NCBI GenBank assembly: GCA_963740215.1
Contig: CAVUDJ010000019.1
Coordinates: 1,860,001 to 1,924,000, forward strand
DNA length: 64,000 bases
Origin: CAVVAL01 sp963740215
GTDB lineage: Bacteria; Actinomycetota; Actinomycetes; Mycobacteriales; Cryptosporangiaceae
Direction: 5' to 3'
Under the pieces are notes generated by a model. That model had not been told where the DNA came from and made no database searches. It was given only the letters and a program-made list of their open reading frames with translations. Below, one piece after another: positions 24,434-33,147 of this stretch (the first letter of the stretch is position 1; every line of letters starts with the position of its first letter). Made by a program: the position numbers and the translations under genes.

Positions 24434-24969
24434 TAACCGTCTACTGGGACGCCCGGACCCTCCTCGAACACCTCGACGAGGTGCTCGCCATCTACGCGAG
24501 CGCCATGGCGTATCCGCCGGAGATCGCCGAACTTCGGCGCGGGTTCGTCGCGGCACACACCCAGCGCGCCGAGTTCCGCAGCGTGGTCACGCTCGACGGC
24601 GAGCGCGTGGTCGGCTTCGCGTACGGGTACCGCAGCCGCCCCGGGCAGTGGTGGCACGAGCAGGTGCGGGCCGGGCTGGACGCCGAGGCGTACGCCGTCT
24701 GGATGTCGGACTGCTTCGAGCTGGTGGAGCTGCACGTCCTGCCCGACGAGCAGGGCCACGGCATCGGTCAGGCGCAGCTGGTGACGCTGCTGCACCGCGT
24801 ACGACCGCGCACGGTGGCGCTCTCGACGCCGGAGGGCGAGTCACGGGCGTGGCGGCTCTACCGCAGGATGGGCTTCGTGGACCTGCTCCGCCACTACGAC
24901 TTCCCGGGCGACGACCGTCCGTTCGCAGTGCTCGGCCGGAATCTGCCGCTGGACTCGTCAGGTGGGTAA
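24430..24969 (+). CDS. GNAT-family N-acetyltransferase in the carotenoid operon
   Basis: 179 aa. GNAT fold with ELHVLPDEQGHGIGQAQL (acetyl-CoA loop QGHGIG, about 113-118) and SRAWRLYRRMGF. Start overlaps the crtA-like stop, and the stop overlaps the cruF-like start by 8 bp, so it is firmly part of the operon. No acceptor can be predicted; an association with carotenoid modification is by context only. Confidence 0.85.
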   Translation: MITVYWDARTLLEHLDEVLAIYASAMAYPPEIAELRRGFVAAHTQRAEFRSVVTLDGERVVGFAYGYRSRPGQWWHEQVRAGLDAEAYAVWMSDCFELVELHVLPDEQGHGIGQAQLVTLLHRVRPRTVALSTPEGESRAWRLYRRMGFVDLLRHYDFPGDDRPFAVLGRNLPLDSSGG

Positions 24970-25714
24970 GGCGCTCCCGCTCGTGGTGTGCGGGATCCTG
25001 GCCCAGATCGCGTACCCGCTGGTCGGCGGTGGTGCCCGTGACGTGCTGACGGTCGTCACGGTGGTGTTGTGCTGCGCCGCCGCGCTGGTGCACGCCGTTC
25101 TTACGCGGGGCGTGCGGTGCGCCTCCGCGATGTTGCTGGTCACAGCTGGGGGCGGGCTGCTCGTCGAGGCGGTCGGGGTGGCCAGCGGGTTCCCGTTCGG
25201 CGCGTACTCCTACGGCGACTCGCTCGGTCCGCACGTGCTCGGAGTCCCGGTCGTGATCCCGTTCGCGTGGACCATGATGGCCTGGCCGGCGTGGCTCGTC
25301 GCGGGCCGCCTCACCGGGCGCCGGCCGCTGCGGGTGCTCGTGGCAGGGTGGGCGCTGGCGAGCTGGGACTCCTTCCTGGATCCGCAGATGGTTGCCGCGG
25401 GCCACTGGACCTGGTCCGACCCGGTGCCCGCGCTCCCCGGCGTACCGGGAGTGCCGCTGACGAACTACGCCGGGTGGGTCGTCGTCGCGGTGCTCATGAT
25501 GGCTGTGATGCCGAATGATTCGCCGGGAGACGACGCGCCGATGCTCGCCTTCTACCTCTGGACGTACTTCTCCTCGGTGCTGGCGCACGCCGCCTTCTTC
25601 GACCTGCCCGGGTCGGCGCTGTGGGGTGGGCTGGCGATGGGCGTGGTGGCTTTGCCGCTGGCCGCGCGGCTGGCCCGTGATCAGCGCTCGACCTTCGCCG
25701 AGGTGCCAGGGTGA
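24962..25714 (+). CDS. cruF: Carotenoid 1',2'-hydratase-like membrane protein (CruF type)
   Basis: 250 aa with about seven membrane helices. The family blocks are GFPFGAYSYGDSLGPHVLGVPVVIP (in parts), ASWDSFLDPQMVAAGHWTW and VPLTNYAGW. CruF hydrates the terminal double bond of an acyclic psi end, making a tertiary hydroxyl that can later be glycosylated. It precedes a CruG-type glycosyltransferase by a 4-bp overlap, the same pairing as in other bacteria making carotenoid glycosides. Confidence 0.85.
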   Translation: MGKALPLVVCGILAQIAYPLVGGGARDVLTVVTVVLCCAAALVHAVLTRGVRCASAMLLVTAGGGLLVEAVGVASGFPFGAYSYGDSLGPHVLGVPVVIPFAWTMMAWPAWLVAGRLTGRRPLRVLVAGWALASWDSFLDPQMVAAGHWTWSDPVPALPGVPGVPLTNYAGWVVVAVLMMAVMPNDSPGDDAPMLAFYLWTYFSSVLAHAAFFDLPGSALWGGLAMGVVALPLAARLARDQRSTFAEVPG

Positions 25715-26895
25715 AGCGAGCGCTGCTGTGGGGCTGTGTGGCCGGTGCCGTTGCCGGGGCTGTGCATGCGGGGGTCAACGCGCGGCTGCTGCGCCGGCCG
25801 TACGCCAGCGAGTCCACTATAGACAGCTCCGTTTCCGTGCTGCTGCCCGTCCGCGACGAGGCGCACCGGCTGGAGCCATGCCTGCGGGCGTTGCTGGCTC
25901 AGGACGGCGTTGCCGAGATCCTGATCTTGGACGACCGGAGCACCGACGGCACCCCCGATCTGGTGCGGCGCCTGGTTGACGACGATCCGCGGGTGCGGCT
26001 GGTGACTGGCAACGAGCCGCCGCCTGGCTGGCTGGGCAAGCCGCACGCGTGCCAGCAGCTTGCCGGGGAGTCTCGCGCGGACGTGCTGGTGTTCGTCGAC
26101 GCCGACGTGGTGCTCGCGCCGCACGCGGTCGCCGCTGCCGTGTCGCTTCTGACCGACTCGGGCCTCGACCTGATCTCGCCGTACCCGCGGCAGATCGCCG
26201 GCAGCATCGCGGAACGGCTGGTGCAGCCCCTGTTGCAGTGGTCCTGGCTGACGTTCCTGCCGCTGCGCCTCGCCGAGCGCTCGGCGCGTCCGTCGCTGTC
26301 GGCCGCGAACGGGCAGTTCCTGGTCGTGCGGCGGGACGCGTATCTCCGGGCCGGCGGGCACAAGGCGGTGCGAGGCGAGGTCATCGAGGACGTCGCCCTG
26401 CTACGCGCGGTGAAACGGGCGGGCGGGCGCGGCGGCGTCGTCGACGGAACCGGCCTCGCGACCTGCCGCATGTACGACGGGTGGCACGAGCTGCGCGACG
26501 GTTACGGCAAGTCGTTGTGGGCAGCGTTTGGCTCACCCGCGGGGGCTTTTATGGCCACAGGCCTGCTCGGTGCGTTGTACGTGGTGCCCGCTGTGGCGGC
26601 GCTGCGCGGGTCGCGGCTGGGGCTGGCGGGGTACGCGGCCGGCGTCGTGGGTCGGGTGATCGCCGCTCGTGCCACCGGCGGGCGGGCCTGGCCTGATGCG
26701 CTCGCGCACCCGGTGTCGGTGGCGGCGCTCGGCTGGCTGACGGCACGCTCGTGGTGGCTTCGGCGGCGGGGGGCGCTCTCGTGGAAGGGCCGCCCCCTCC
26801 CGAACCCCGCCCCGAACCAGACTTTCCGGGAAGCCGTGCCTACACGGGGCGCCGGTGACCCAGTATGTCCCGCAAGTTCGGTTCGCAATCCGTGA
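25711..26895 (+). CDS. cruG: Family 2 glycosyltransferase (CruG type) with repeat-derived tail
   Basis: 394 aa. GT2 core: VSVLLPVRDEAHRLEPCLRAL, LILDDRSTDGTPDL, VFVDADVVLAP (DxD) and a final GALSWKGRPLP, normally the end of CruG-like proteins. Here the frame continues about 35 residues through a dispersed repeat (26813-26885) before stopping at 26895, overlapping the crtD-like start by GTGA. C-terminal hydrophobic segments suggest membrane attachment. Predicted to glycosylate the 1'-hydroxyl made by CruF. Confidence 0.85.
   Translation: MKRALLWGCVAGAVAGAVHAGVNARLLRRPYASESTIDSSVSVLLPVRDEAHRLEPCLRALLAQDGVAEILILDDRSTDGTPDLVRRLVDDDPRVRLVTGNEPPPGWLGKPHACQQLAGESRADVLVFVDADVVLAPHAVAAAVSLLTDSGLDLISPYPRQIAGSIAERLVQPLLQWSWLTFLPLRLAERSARPSLSAANGQFLVVRRDAYLRAGGHKAVRGEVIEDVALLRAVKRAGGRGGVVDGTGLATCRMYDGWHELRDGYGKSLWAAFGSPAGAFMATGLLGALYVVPAVAALRGSRLGLAGYAAGVVGRVIAARATGGRAWPDALAHPVSVAALGWLTARSWWLRRRGALSWKGRPLPNPAPNQTFREAVPTRGAGDPVCPASSVRNP
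26813..26885 (-). repeat. Dispersed ~70-bp repeat, copy 3 (inside cruG)
   Basis: On the minus strand it reads GCGAACCGAACTTGCGGG at the start and ends GGCTTCCCGGAAAGTCTGG, nearly identical to copy 1. It lies inside the cruG reading frame and encodes its C-terminal tail, and it ends 7 bp before the crtD-like start. Confidence 0.8.
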
Positions 26896-28325
26896 CGCGG
26901 GTCGTCGTCGTCGGCGCGGGCGTGGGCGGATTGGCCGCCGCGGCCCGGCTCGCCGCACTCGGGCATCGGGTGACAGTGTGCGAACGCGCCGAAACGGTCG
27001 GCGGGAAGCTCGGCGTGTTCGCCCGCGACGGGTTCCGGTTCGACACGGGGCCGAGCCTGCTCACGTTGCCGCACGTGTTCGAGGACCTCTTCCGGGACAC
27101 CGGCGACCCGCTCGACTCCGTGCTGGAACTGCGCCGGCTTGATCCGATCGCGCGCTACGTCTACCCCGACGGCACCACGTTCGACAGCTGTGCCGATCCC
27201 GACGAACTGCGCTCCCGCATCGAGGCCGCGTTCGGCGAGGGCGCGGAGTGGAGCCGTTTCTTCGAGCGCGCGGGCCGTATCTGGGACGCCACCCGTGGCC
27301 CGTTCCTGGAGTCCACTCTCGACGGCCCAAGGTCGCTCGCCCGGCTGGCGCTGAACCTCCGCGACCTGGCCACGGTGGCGCCGTGGCGGTCGCTGCGTGG
27401 GCTGACGAACGCGTACCTGCGCGATCCCCGGCTGCGGATGTTCGTCGAGCGGTATGCCACGTACACCGGTTCGGATCCGCGCCACGCACCGGCCGCGCTG
27501 GCCGCCGTGCCGTACGCGGAGCTGGCGTTCGGCGGCTGGTACGTCACCGGTGGCCTGTACCGCATCGCGCAGGCGCTGCTCGACCGCTGCCTCGCGCTCG
27601 GCGTCACCGTCCACACCGGAGCCGAGGTGCGGAAGATCGTCGCGGACGGCCGGGCGCGGGGGGCCCTCCTCACCGACGGCAGCCGGCTCGATGCCGACGT
27701 CGTGGTGGCGAACGTGGACGCCGCCCACCTGTACGGCGAGCTGATCCGGGTACCGCGGGCGATGCCCCGGGCGATGCCGTCGCTGTCCGGGTTCGTGCTG
27801 CTGCTCGCGCTGCGCGGCCGCACAACGGGGCTGGCGCACCACACGGTCCTGTTCCCGGACGACTACGACGCCGAGTTCGACGCGGTCTTCGGCGGTCGCA
27901 CCGTCGACGACCCGACCCTCTACCTGAGCGCGCCGCCCGGCGACGACGAGGCGCTGTTCGTCCTGGTCAACGCCGCCCGCCACTGCACCGGCCCCGGTGC
28001 GCTCGACTGGCGCGCGCCCGGCCTCGCCGACTCCTACGCCGACCACCTTCTCGACCGGCTCGCCGCCCGCGGTCTCGACGTCCGGAGCCGGATCCTCTTT
28101 CGCGAGGTCCGCACACCGGCCGATCTGGAGGCGCGCACGGGCGCGGTCGGCGGCGCGATCTACGGGACGTCAAGCAACGGCGCGCGCGCGGCGTTCCTCC
28201 GTCCGGCGAACCGCTCGCCCGTGCCCGGGCTCTACCTGGTCGGCGGCTCGTCCCATCCCGGCGGCGGCCTACCGCTGGTGGCACTGTCCGCCCAGATCGT
28301 CGCCAACCTGATCGGCCCTGCCTGA
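26892..28325 (+). CDS. Phytoene desaturase-family oxidoreductase (CrtD-like)
   Basis: 477 aa from a GTG overlapping the cruG stop. N-terminal FAD dinucleotide fold VVVVGAGVGGLAAAARLAALG with FDTGPSLLTLP downstream; C-terminal PGLYLVGGSSHPGGGLPLV is the second flavin motif. Because a separate CrtI is encoded at 33148 and this gene follows cruF/cruG, it is best read as a 3',4'-desaturase of hydroxylated carotenoids (CrtD type). Sequence alone cannot exclude another step. Confidence 0.85.
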   Translation: MTRVVVVGAGVGGLAAAARLAALGHRVTVCERAETVGGKLGVFARDGFRFDTGPSLLTLPHVFEDLFRDTGDPLDSVLELRRLDPIARYVYPDGTTFDSCADPDELRSRIEAAFGEGAEWSRFFERAGRIWDATRGPFLESTLDGPRSLARLALNLRDLATVAPWRSLRGLTNAYLRDPRLRMFVERYATYTGSDPRHAPAALAAVPYAELAFGGWYVTGGLYRIAQALLDRCLALGVTVHTGAEVRKIVADGRARGALLTDGSRLDADVVVANVDAAHLYGELIRVPRAMPRAMPSLSGFVLLLALRGRTTGLAHHTVLFPDDYDAEFDAVFGGRTVDDPTLYLSAPPGDDEALFVLVNAARHCTGPGALDWRAPGLADSYADHLLDRLAARGLDVRSRILFREVRTPADLEARTGAVGGAIYGTSSNGARAAFLRPANRSPVPGLYLVGGSSHPGGGLPLVALSAQIVANLIGPA

Positions 28326-28350
28326 GCCACGGGCCACGCGCACCGGTGCG

Positions 28351-28414
28351 CCAATGTCGGCATGCCGACGTTGAGGACCTCTGAGCGCACTCAATGTCGG
28401 CATGCCGACATTGG
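28351..28414. terminator. Double palindrome between convergent genes
   Basis: Two copies of AATGTCGGCATGCCGAC(A/G)TT are centred 40 bp apart; each is self-palindromic. The two also pair with each other as 25-bp arms (28351-28375 and 28390-28414) with one mismatch. Located between the crtD-like stop and the stop of the convergent phosphotransferase, so a bidirectional terminator is likely; a protein-binding site is also possible. Confidence 0.7.
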
Positions 28415-28423
28415 ACCAACCTG

Positions 28424-29071
28424 TCAGGCCAGCTTGCGGCGCGCCACCACCAGGAACTGCGCCAGCCCGACGCAGCCCAGCACCACCCAGGCCACCGCAC
28501 CCGCGAGCGCGACCAGCTCCGCCGCGACGAACGCCGCGATCCCGAGCGTCACCGCCGTGACGATGATCCGTGTGGGCCGCTCCCACACGGTGACCACGCC
28601 GATGTCGTCCATGCCGGCGCGCGCCCGCGCGTACTCCTGGAGCCAGGCGAGCGCGACGGCCGCGACGCACAGCCAGGCGGGAGCGCCGAGCAGCCACAGC
28701 GCGAGCACGTAGAACAGTTCGCCGGCACGGTCGGCGGCACCGTCGAGCACGGCGCCGAACCGCGACGCCCTGCCACTGATCAGCGCCACCGCGCCATCAA
28801 CACCGTCGAGCAGGCCGGACAGCGCGATCACCGGCACCGCCAGCAGCGGCCACACGCCACCCGGCCACGCAAGCAGCGGCACCAGGAAACACGCGAGCAG
28901 GCCGGCGAACGTCACGGACGACGGCGACACGCGCCACCGCGCGACCGGCACCGCGCACCGGTACGTGAGTTTCAGCCACGCGTGCGCGAGAGCGTTGCCG
29001 CGCGGGTCGTACCCGCCGTGCGCGGCGGACCACATCGCGAGGAATCCGAGGAAGTCACGCGGTAGCAGCAA
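28424..29071 (-). CDS. CDP-alcohol phosphatidyltransferase family protein
   Basis: 215 aa, about five to six membrane segments. The metal/CDP motif is present as LLDGVDGAVALISGRASRFGAVLDGAADR (in parts), matching DGx2...Gx8Gx3Dx3D, although the usual AR after the first DGxx is VA. The family attaches phospho-alcohols such as inositol or glycerol phosphates to lipids; substrate not predictable. It follows the SIMPL gene by 6 bp and metF, so probably one transcript. Confidence 0.82.
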   Translation of the reverse strand: MLLPRDFLGFLAMWSAAHGGYDPRGNALAHAWLKLTYRCAVPVARWRVSPSSVTFAGLLACFLVPLLAWPGGVWPLLAVPVIALSGLLDGVDGAVALISGRASRFGAVLDGAADRAGELFYVLALWLLGAPAWLCVAAVALAWLQEYARARAGMDDIGVVTVWERPTRIIVTAVTLGIAAFVAAELVALAGAVAWVVLGCVGLAQFLVVARRKLA

Positions 29072-29077
29072 GGCGCG

Positions 29078-29710
29078 TCAGCCCACGAAGTCCCACTGGA
29101 CGGTGACCGTGACGACGACCTCCAGGCTGCCCGGCTCGACCGGCATCGACTCGACGGCGTACCTGGCCAAGCCGCCGAACTCGCGACCCGCGCCCCCGCC
29201 GCCACCAGAAACTCCCTCGATCACCGCCCGCACTGCGCCCAGTTCACGCCCGGACAGCTCAGCGAACTGCACGGCCTTGGCGCGGGCGTCGGCGAAGGCC
29301 AGGCGCCGGGCCTCGGCACGCGGCACGGTGTCGTCCGCGACCTCGAACGACAGGCTGTGTAGCCGCCCGGCGTCGCCTGCGGCGGCGATCGCCTTGGAGA
29401 CGATGTCACCGGCGGTGCCGACGTCGCGGAGCTTCGCGGTGAGCTGCTGCGTCGCCGTCCAGCCGCGCGGGTTGCCGTGCTGGTCATGGGCGGCGTAGAC
29501 GGATGCGCCTGCCGTGCCGAGGTCGGCGCCTGCGACGCCCCACTCGCGCAGGGTGGCCGCGATCCTGGCCAGCGCTCCGGAGCAGCGGTCGAGCGCGTCC
29601 TGCACGGAACCGGCCACCACCTCGGCGCCCAGCCGGGCCACCAGCACGTCGGGCTGCACCGAGACGCGGCCGACCCCGCCGACGGCGACGCCCTGCGGTT
29701 GCTCAGACAC
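29078..29710 (-). CDS. SIMPL-domain (DUF541) protein
   Basis: 210 aa from a GTG that overlaps the metF stop by 8 bp. The domain starts GVAVGGVGRVSVQPDVLVARLGAEV and continues with TQQLTAKLRDVGTAGDIVSKAIAAAGDAGRL (in parts) and ARAKAVQFAELSGRELGAV. There is no signal peptide, unlike many SIMPL proteins, so it is probably cytosolic. Function unknown. Confidence 0.85.
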   Translation of the reverse strand: MSEQPQGVAVGGVGRVSVQPDVLVARLGAEVVAGSVQDALDRCSGALARIAATLREWGVAGADLGTAGASVYAAHDQHGNPRGWTATQQLTAKLRDVGTAGDIVSKAIAAAGDAGRLHSLSFEVADDTVPRAEARRLAFADARAKAVQFAELSGRELGAVRAVIEGVSGGGGGAGREFGGLARYAVESMPVEPGSLEVVVTVTVQWDFVG

Positions 29711-30623
29711 CGGCCACGACCCCTGCGAGGTTGGACCACACCTCACGTGTCGCCGTGGAGCGGTTCAACGTGATGAAGTGGATGCCTGGCGCGCCCTCGG
29801 CCAGCAGCTTCGCGGACAGCGCGGTGGCCACCTCGACGCCGATCGCGCGCACCGCCGCCGGATCGTCGGCGACGGCCCGCAGGCGGTCGGCGAGATCCGC
29901 GGGGAAGGCGGCACCGGACAGGATCGCCATGCGCTCGATCTGGCTGACGTTCGTCACCGGCATCACACCGGGAACGATCGGCACGTCGCACCCGTGCGCG
30001 ACGACGGCGTCCCGCAAGCGGGTGTAGTCCTCCCAGTTGAAGAAGAACTGCGTGATCGCGTACTCGGCGCCGGCCCGGCACTTCTGTACGAAGTACCGCA
30101 CGTCGCTTTCGAGGTCGGGCGAGCGCGGGTGCTTCTCGGGGAACGCGGCCACACCGACGCTGAAGTCGCCGGACTCGCGCACGAGGCGGACCAGGTCCTC
30201 GGCGTAGGAGAAGCCATCGGGGTGCTTGTGCCAGTGGGCCTGCGGGTCGCCCGGCGGGTCACCGCGCAGCGCGAGGATGTTCCGGATGCCGACGTTGGCG
30301 TAGTGGCCGATCACGTTGCGCAGCTCGGCGACCGAGTGGTTCACAGCAGTGAGGTGCGCCATCGGCACCAGCGTGGTCTCGGCGGCGATCCGCTCGGTCA
30401 CCGCCACCGTGCGGTCGCGGGTGCCGCCGCCGGCACCGTAGGTGATCGAGACGAACGAGGGGCGCAGCGGCTCCAGCTCGCGGATCGCCTGCCACAGCAA
30501 CCGTTCGCCTTCGTCTGTCTTCGGTGGGAAGAACTCGAAGGAGAACGTCGGCGACGGCTCGGAGATGAGCGCACTCACCGACGGCCGGTCTCCGGGCATG
30601 ATCGAAGCTTCACCGAGCGCCAT
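29703..30623 (-). CDS. metF: Methylenetetrahydrofolate reductase
   Basis: 306 aa. Flavin enzyme making 5-methyl-THF for methionine synthesis. Family blocks: FSFEFFPPKTDEGE near residue 26, VSITYGAGGGTRDRT, HLTAVNHSVAEL, NILALRGDPPGD, YAITQFFFNWEDY and VPIVPGVMPVTN. An internal ATG at codon 9 is an alternative start. Divergent from the prenyl synthase gene, as the MetF-like Rv2172c is from idsA2 in M. tuberculosis. Confidence 0.93.
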   Translation of the reverse strand: MALGEASIMPGDRPSVSALISEPSPTFSFEFFPPKTDEGERLLWQAIRELEPLRPSFVSITYGAGGGTRDRTVAVTERIAAETTLVPMAHLTAVNHSVAELRNVIGHYANVGIRNILALRGDPPGDPQAHWHKHPDGFSYAEDLVRLVRESGDFSVGVAAFPEKHPRSPDLESDVRYFVQKCRAGAEYAITQFFFNWEDYTRLRDAVVAHGCDVPIVPGVMPVTNVSQIERMAILSGAAFPADLADRLRAVADDPAAVRAIGVEVATALSAKLLAEGAPGIHFITLNRSTATREVWSNLAGVVAGV

Positions 30624-30755
30624 GGGGTCACTGTATCCATCGGCCGCCTTTCCGCTCCGGAGTGGTGCGGGCGGTCCCGACGAGTGGGCTAGCGTTTCCC
30701 CCGGCGTGCCGCCCGAGGCGCGCCGGCCTCGCTCTCGCCAAGATCAGGAGGTTCA

Positions 30756-31826
30756 GTGGCGAATTCGCCGCTCGACCACGCAGACCTGCGCAGGCGCGTC
30801 TCGGTCGCGCTGGAGGTCCACCTCGCGCACCAGGGTGCACGGCTGGCCGCGATCAGCGCCGACCTCGATCCGCTGATCGAGGGGCTACGCGCGTTCCTGC
30901 TCGACGGCGGGAAGCGGCTGCGCCCGGCGTTCGCATACTGGGGCTGGCGCGGCGCCGGCGCCGCCGACTGCGACGAGATCGTGGCCGCAGTCGCCGCGCT
31001 GGAGTGGGTGCAGGCGTGCGCGCTGATCCACGACGACGTTATGGACGGGTCCGACACCCGGCGGGGTCAGCCGGCGGTTCACCGGCGGTTTGCGGCGCTG
31101 CACCGCGCGTCGGGCTGGCGGGGCGACGCCGACTCGTTCGGCACCGCCGCCGCCATCCTGCTCGGCGACACCAGCCTGATCTGGGCGGACGAGATGCTCA
31201 ACAGCTCCGGCCTCCCCGCCGAGACGCTGCTGCGCGGCCAGCCTGTGTACGACGAGATGCGCACCGAGATCATGGCCGGTCAGTACCTCGACGTCCTCGG
31301 CCAGGCGACGGCCGACGCCACGGTCGAGCGGGCGATGACGGTGGTCCGCTACAAGTCGGCGAAGTACACCGTGGAGCGGCCGCTGCACTTCGGTGCGGCC
31401 CTCGCCGGCGGTCCCCCGGAGCTGACCGCCGCCTACACGGCGTACGGGCTACCGCTGGGCGAGGCGTTCCAGCTCCGCGACGACGTGCTCGGCGTGTTCG
31501 GCGATCCGGCCGAGACCGGCAAGCCGGCCGGCGACGACCTGCGGGAGGGAAAGCGCACCGTGCTCGTCGCGAAGACCCTGGAACGGGTCACGCCGGAACA
31601 GGCCGCCCGGATCGAGCGCCACCTGGGCAATCCGGACCTCGACGACGCCGGGATCGCGGTGGTGCGCGAGCTGATCACGTCGTCCGGAGCGCTCACCGAG
31701 ACGGAGAAGCTGATCGGCGAGCTGACCGAACGCGCCCTTGCCGCACTGCACACCGACGTGCTGGACGCCGAGTCGGCGGACGTCCTGCGCGAACTGGCCA
31801 TCGCCGCTACCACCCGCAAGGTCTAG
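30756..31826 (+). CDS. crtE: Polyprenyl (geranylgeranyl) diphosphate synthase
   Basis: 356 aa from a GTG with AGGAGG upstream. Condenses C5 units into the C20 (or similar) precursor of carotenoids. First aspartate-rich motif HDDVMDGSDTRRG (about 94) and second LRDDVLGVFGD; GGKRLRP near residue 52. It sits with metF and the pknL neighbourhood as idsA2 does in mycobacteria, and among crt genes, so GGPP supply for phytoene is the likely role. Followed by a strong hairpin. Confidence 0.9.
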   Translation: MANSPLDHADLRRRVSVALEVHLAHQGARLAAISADLDPLIEGLRAFLLDGGKRLRPAFAYWGWRGAGAADCDEIVAAVAALEWVQACALIHDDVMDGSDTRRGQPAVHRRFAALHRASGWRGDADSFGTAAAILLGDTSLIWADEMLNSSGLPAETLLRGQPVYDEMRTEIMAGQYLDVLGQATADATVERAMTVVRYKSAKYTVERPLHFGAALAGGPPELTAAYTAYGLPLGEAFQLRDDVLGVFGDPAETGKPAGDDLREGKRTVLVAKTLERVTPEQAARIERHLGNPDLDDAGIAVVRELITSSGALTETEKLIGELTERALAALHTDVLDAESADVLRELAIAATTRKV

Positions 31827-31828
31827 CC

Positions 31829-31885
31829 CTGTTCGGGGAAATCGCCGGGGCGGACCCGGCGCGCCGGCGACATTTCCCCGAACAG
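31829..31885. terminator. Terminator after crtE
   Basis: CTGTTCGGGGAAATCGCCGG (31829-31848) pairs with the complementary arm 31864-31885 around a GC-rich loop; the second arm has two extra bases. It starts 2 bp after the crtE stop codon. Confidence 0.8.
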
Positions 31886-31892
31886 TGGGTCC

Positions 31893-31997
31893 TCAGCCAG
31901 CGGTCGCGAGAAGGCTGGCGCCGCCGGTGGCCTCCCAGCGCACCGGCGGCGCCTGCCAGCGCCATGCCATGCCGTCCAGCGAGAAGTCGTCCCCCAA
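31893..31997 (-). pseudogene. Possible 34-codon remnant of a DUF1349-like gene
   Basis: A TTG at 31997 has AAGGAG five nt upstream. The 34 residues include FSLDGMAWRWQAPPVRWEATG, which resembles the start of DUF1349 (concanavalin-like, YesU-type) proteins; the frame then stops where the rest of the domain should continue, next to the crtE terminator. A LacI-like half-palindrome (GTAAGCGCTATCGC) lies upstream at about 32018-32031. Either a truncated gene or a chance match. Confidence 0.4.
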
Positions 31998-32114
31998 CGC
32001 CGCTCCTTCCCGGCCGCATGCGATAGCGCTTACACCCTAGCGTCCGGCGTCACGTCGTGGGGAGTCTCGGGCGTACCGTCCATCCAACGGGGCTGCAGCG
32101 AAGGAGGGCGCGGC

Positions 32115-33122
32115 ATGTCCACGAGCACGGCGGGGCGGAAGACAGCCGGGTCGGTCGAGGAGTTGCTCGCCGGCATGGGCGCGCGAACGGCCATGAAGAC
32201 CGGCGACTCGAAGTCGGGAGCGGCATTCGAACGGATCGAAATCGACGGCGTACCGCACGTGGTGAAGTACCTGCATCCCGACGACGACTGGATCATGCGA
32301 GTCACCGGCGACGTGCGGTGCCGGCCCGCGCTGGTGTGGACGTCGGGGCTGCTCGACGCGGTGCCTGCGTGCATCGATCCAGCCATGGCCGGCTGCGCGG
32401 TGGGGCTCGGGCGCAATGGCTGGGGTGCGGCGCTACTCATGCCGGACGTGACGCCGCTGCTCGTGCCGGAAGGCGACGCACCGCTCGCGCTCGACCAGCA
32501 CCTGCGCTTCCTCGACCATATGGCGGCGCTCCACGCGGCACTGTGGGGTTGGGAGGACACCGTCGGGCTGCTGCCGCCGCCGGCACGGTACAGCGCTTTC
32601 GCACCGTCCACGCACGCGACGGAGCTGGAGCGCCTCGTACCGGACAAGGTGCCGCTGATCGCACACGACGGCTGGCAGCGGTTCCGCGACCGTGTACCGG
32701 ACCTGGCCGGGCCGGTGATCACGCTCGCAGACGACCCGGCACCGCTCCTGGACGCCCTGGCCGTCACGCCGCACTGCTTCCTCCACGGCGACTGGAAGCT
32801 GGGCAACCTCGGCAGCCATCCGGACGGGCGCACGGTCCTTCTCGACTGGGCGGTGCCCGGCCGCGGCGTCCCCTGCTCGGACCTCGCCTGGTACCTGGCG
32901 ATCAACCGCCTCCGGATACCACAGTCCAAAGAGGACTCTATCGCCGCCTATCGCGAATCGCTGGAGCGGTACGGCATTGCCACTGGCGACTGGTGGGAGC
33001 GGCAGCTGCCGCTAGCGCTGCTCGGCGCGCTGGTCCAGTTCGGCTGGGAGAAGGCGCTCGGCGACGACGACGAGTTGGCGTGGTGGTGCGGGCACGCGGC
33101 AGCCGGCCTCGACCTGCTGTGA
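32115..33122 (+). CDS. Phosphotransferase (APH) family protein
   Basis: 335 aa. Kinase-like fold of the aminoglycoside/choline phosphotransferase family. The N-lobe has a Lys in VPHVVKYLHP; the catalytic loop is FLHGDWKLGNLG (Brenner motif HxDxxxxN) and the metal Asp is in VLLDWAVPG. The acceptor is unknown; resistance should not be assumed. It precedes crtI by 25 bp and could be cotranscribed. Start at the ATG at 32115 after AGGAGG. Confidence 0.85.
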   Translation: MSTSTAGRKTAGSVEELLAGMGARTAMKTGDSKSGAAFERIEIDGVPHVVKYLHPDDDWIMRVTGDVRCRPALVWTSGLLDAVPACIDPAMAGCAVGLGRNGWGAALLMPDVTPLLVPEGDAPLALDQHLRFLDHMAALHAALWGWEDTVGLLPPPARYSAFAPSTHATELERLVPDKVPLIAHDGWQRFRDRVPDLAGPVITLADDPAPLLDALAVTPHCFLHGDWKLGNLGSHPDGRTVLLDWAVPGRGVPCSDLAWYLAINRLRIPQSKEDSIAAYRESLERYGIATGDWWERQLPLALLGALVQFGWEKALGDDDELAWWCGHAAAGLDLL

Positions 33123-33147
33123 GTCCTGCCCCGCGTAGGGTGCTGGG

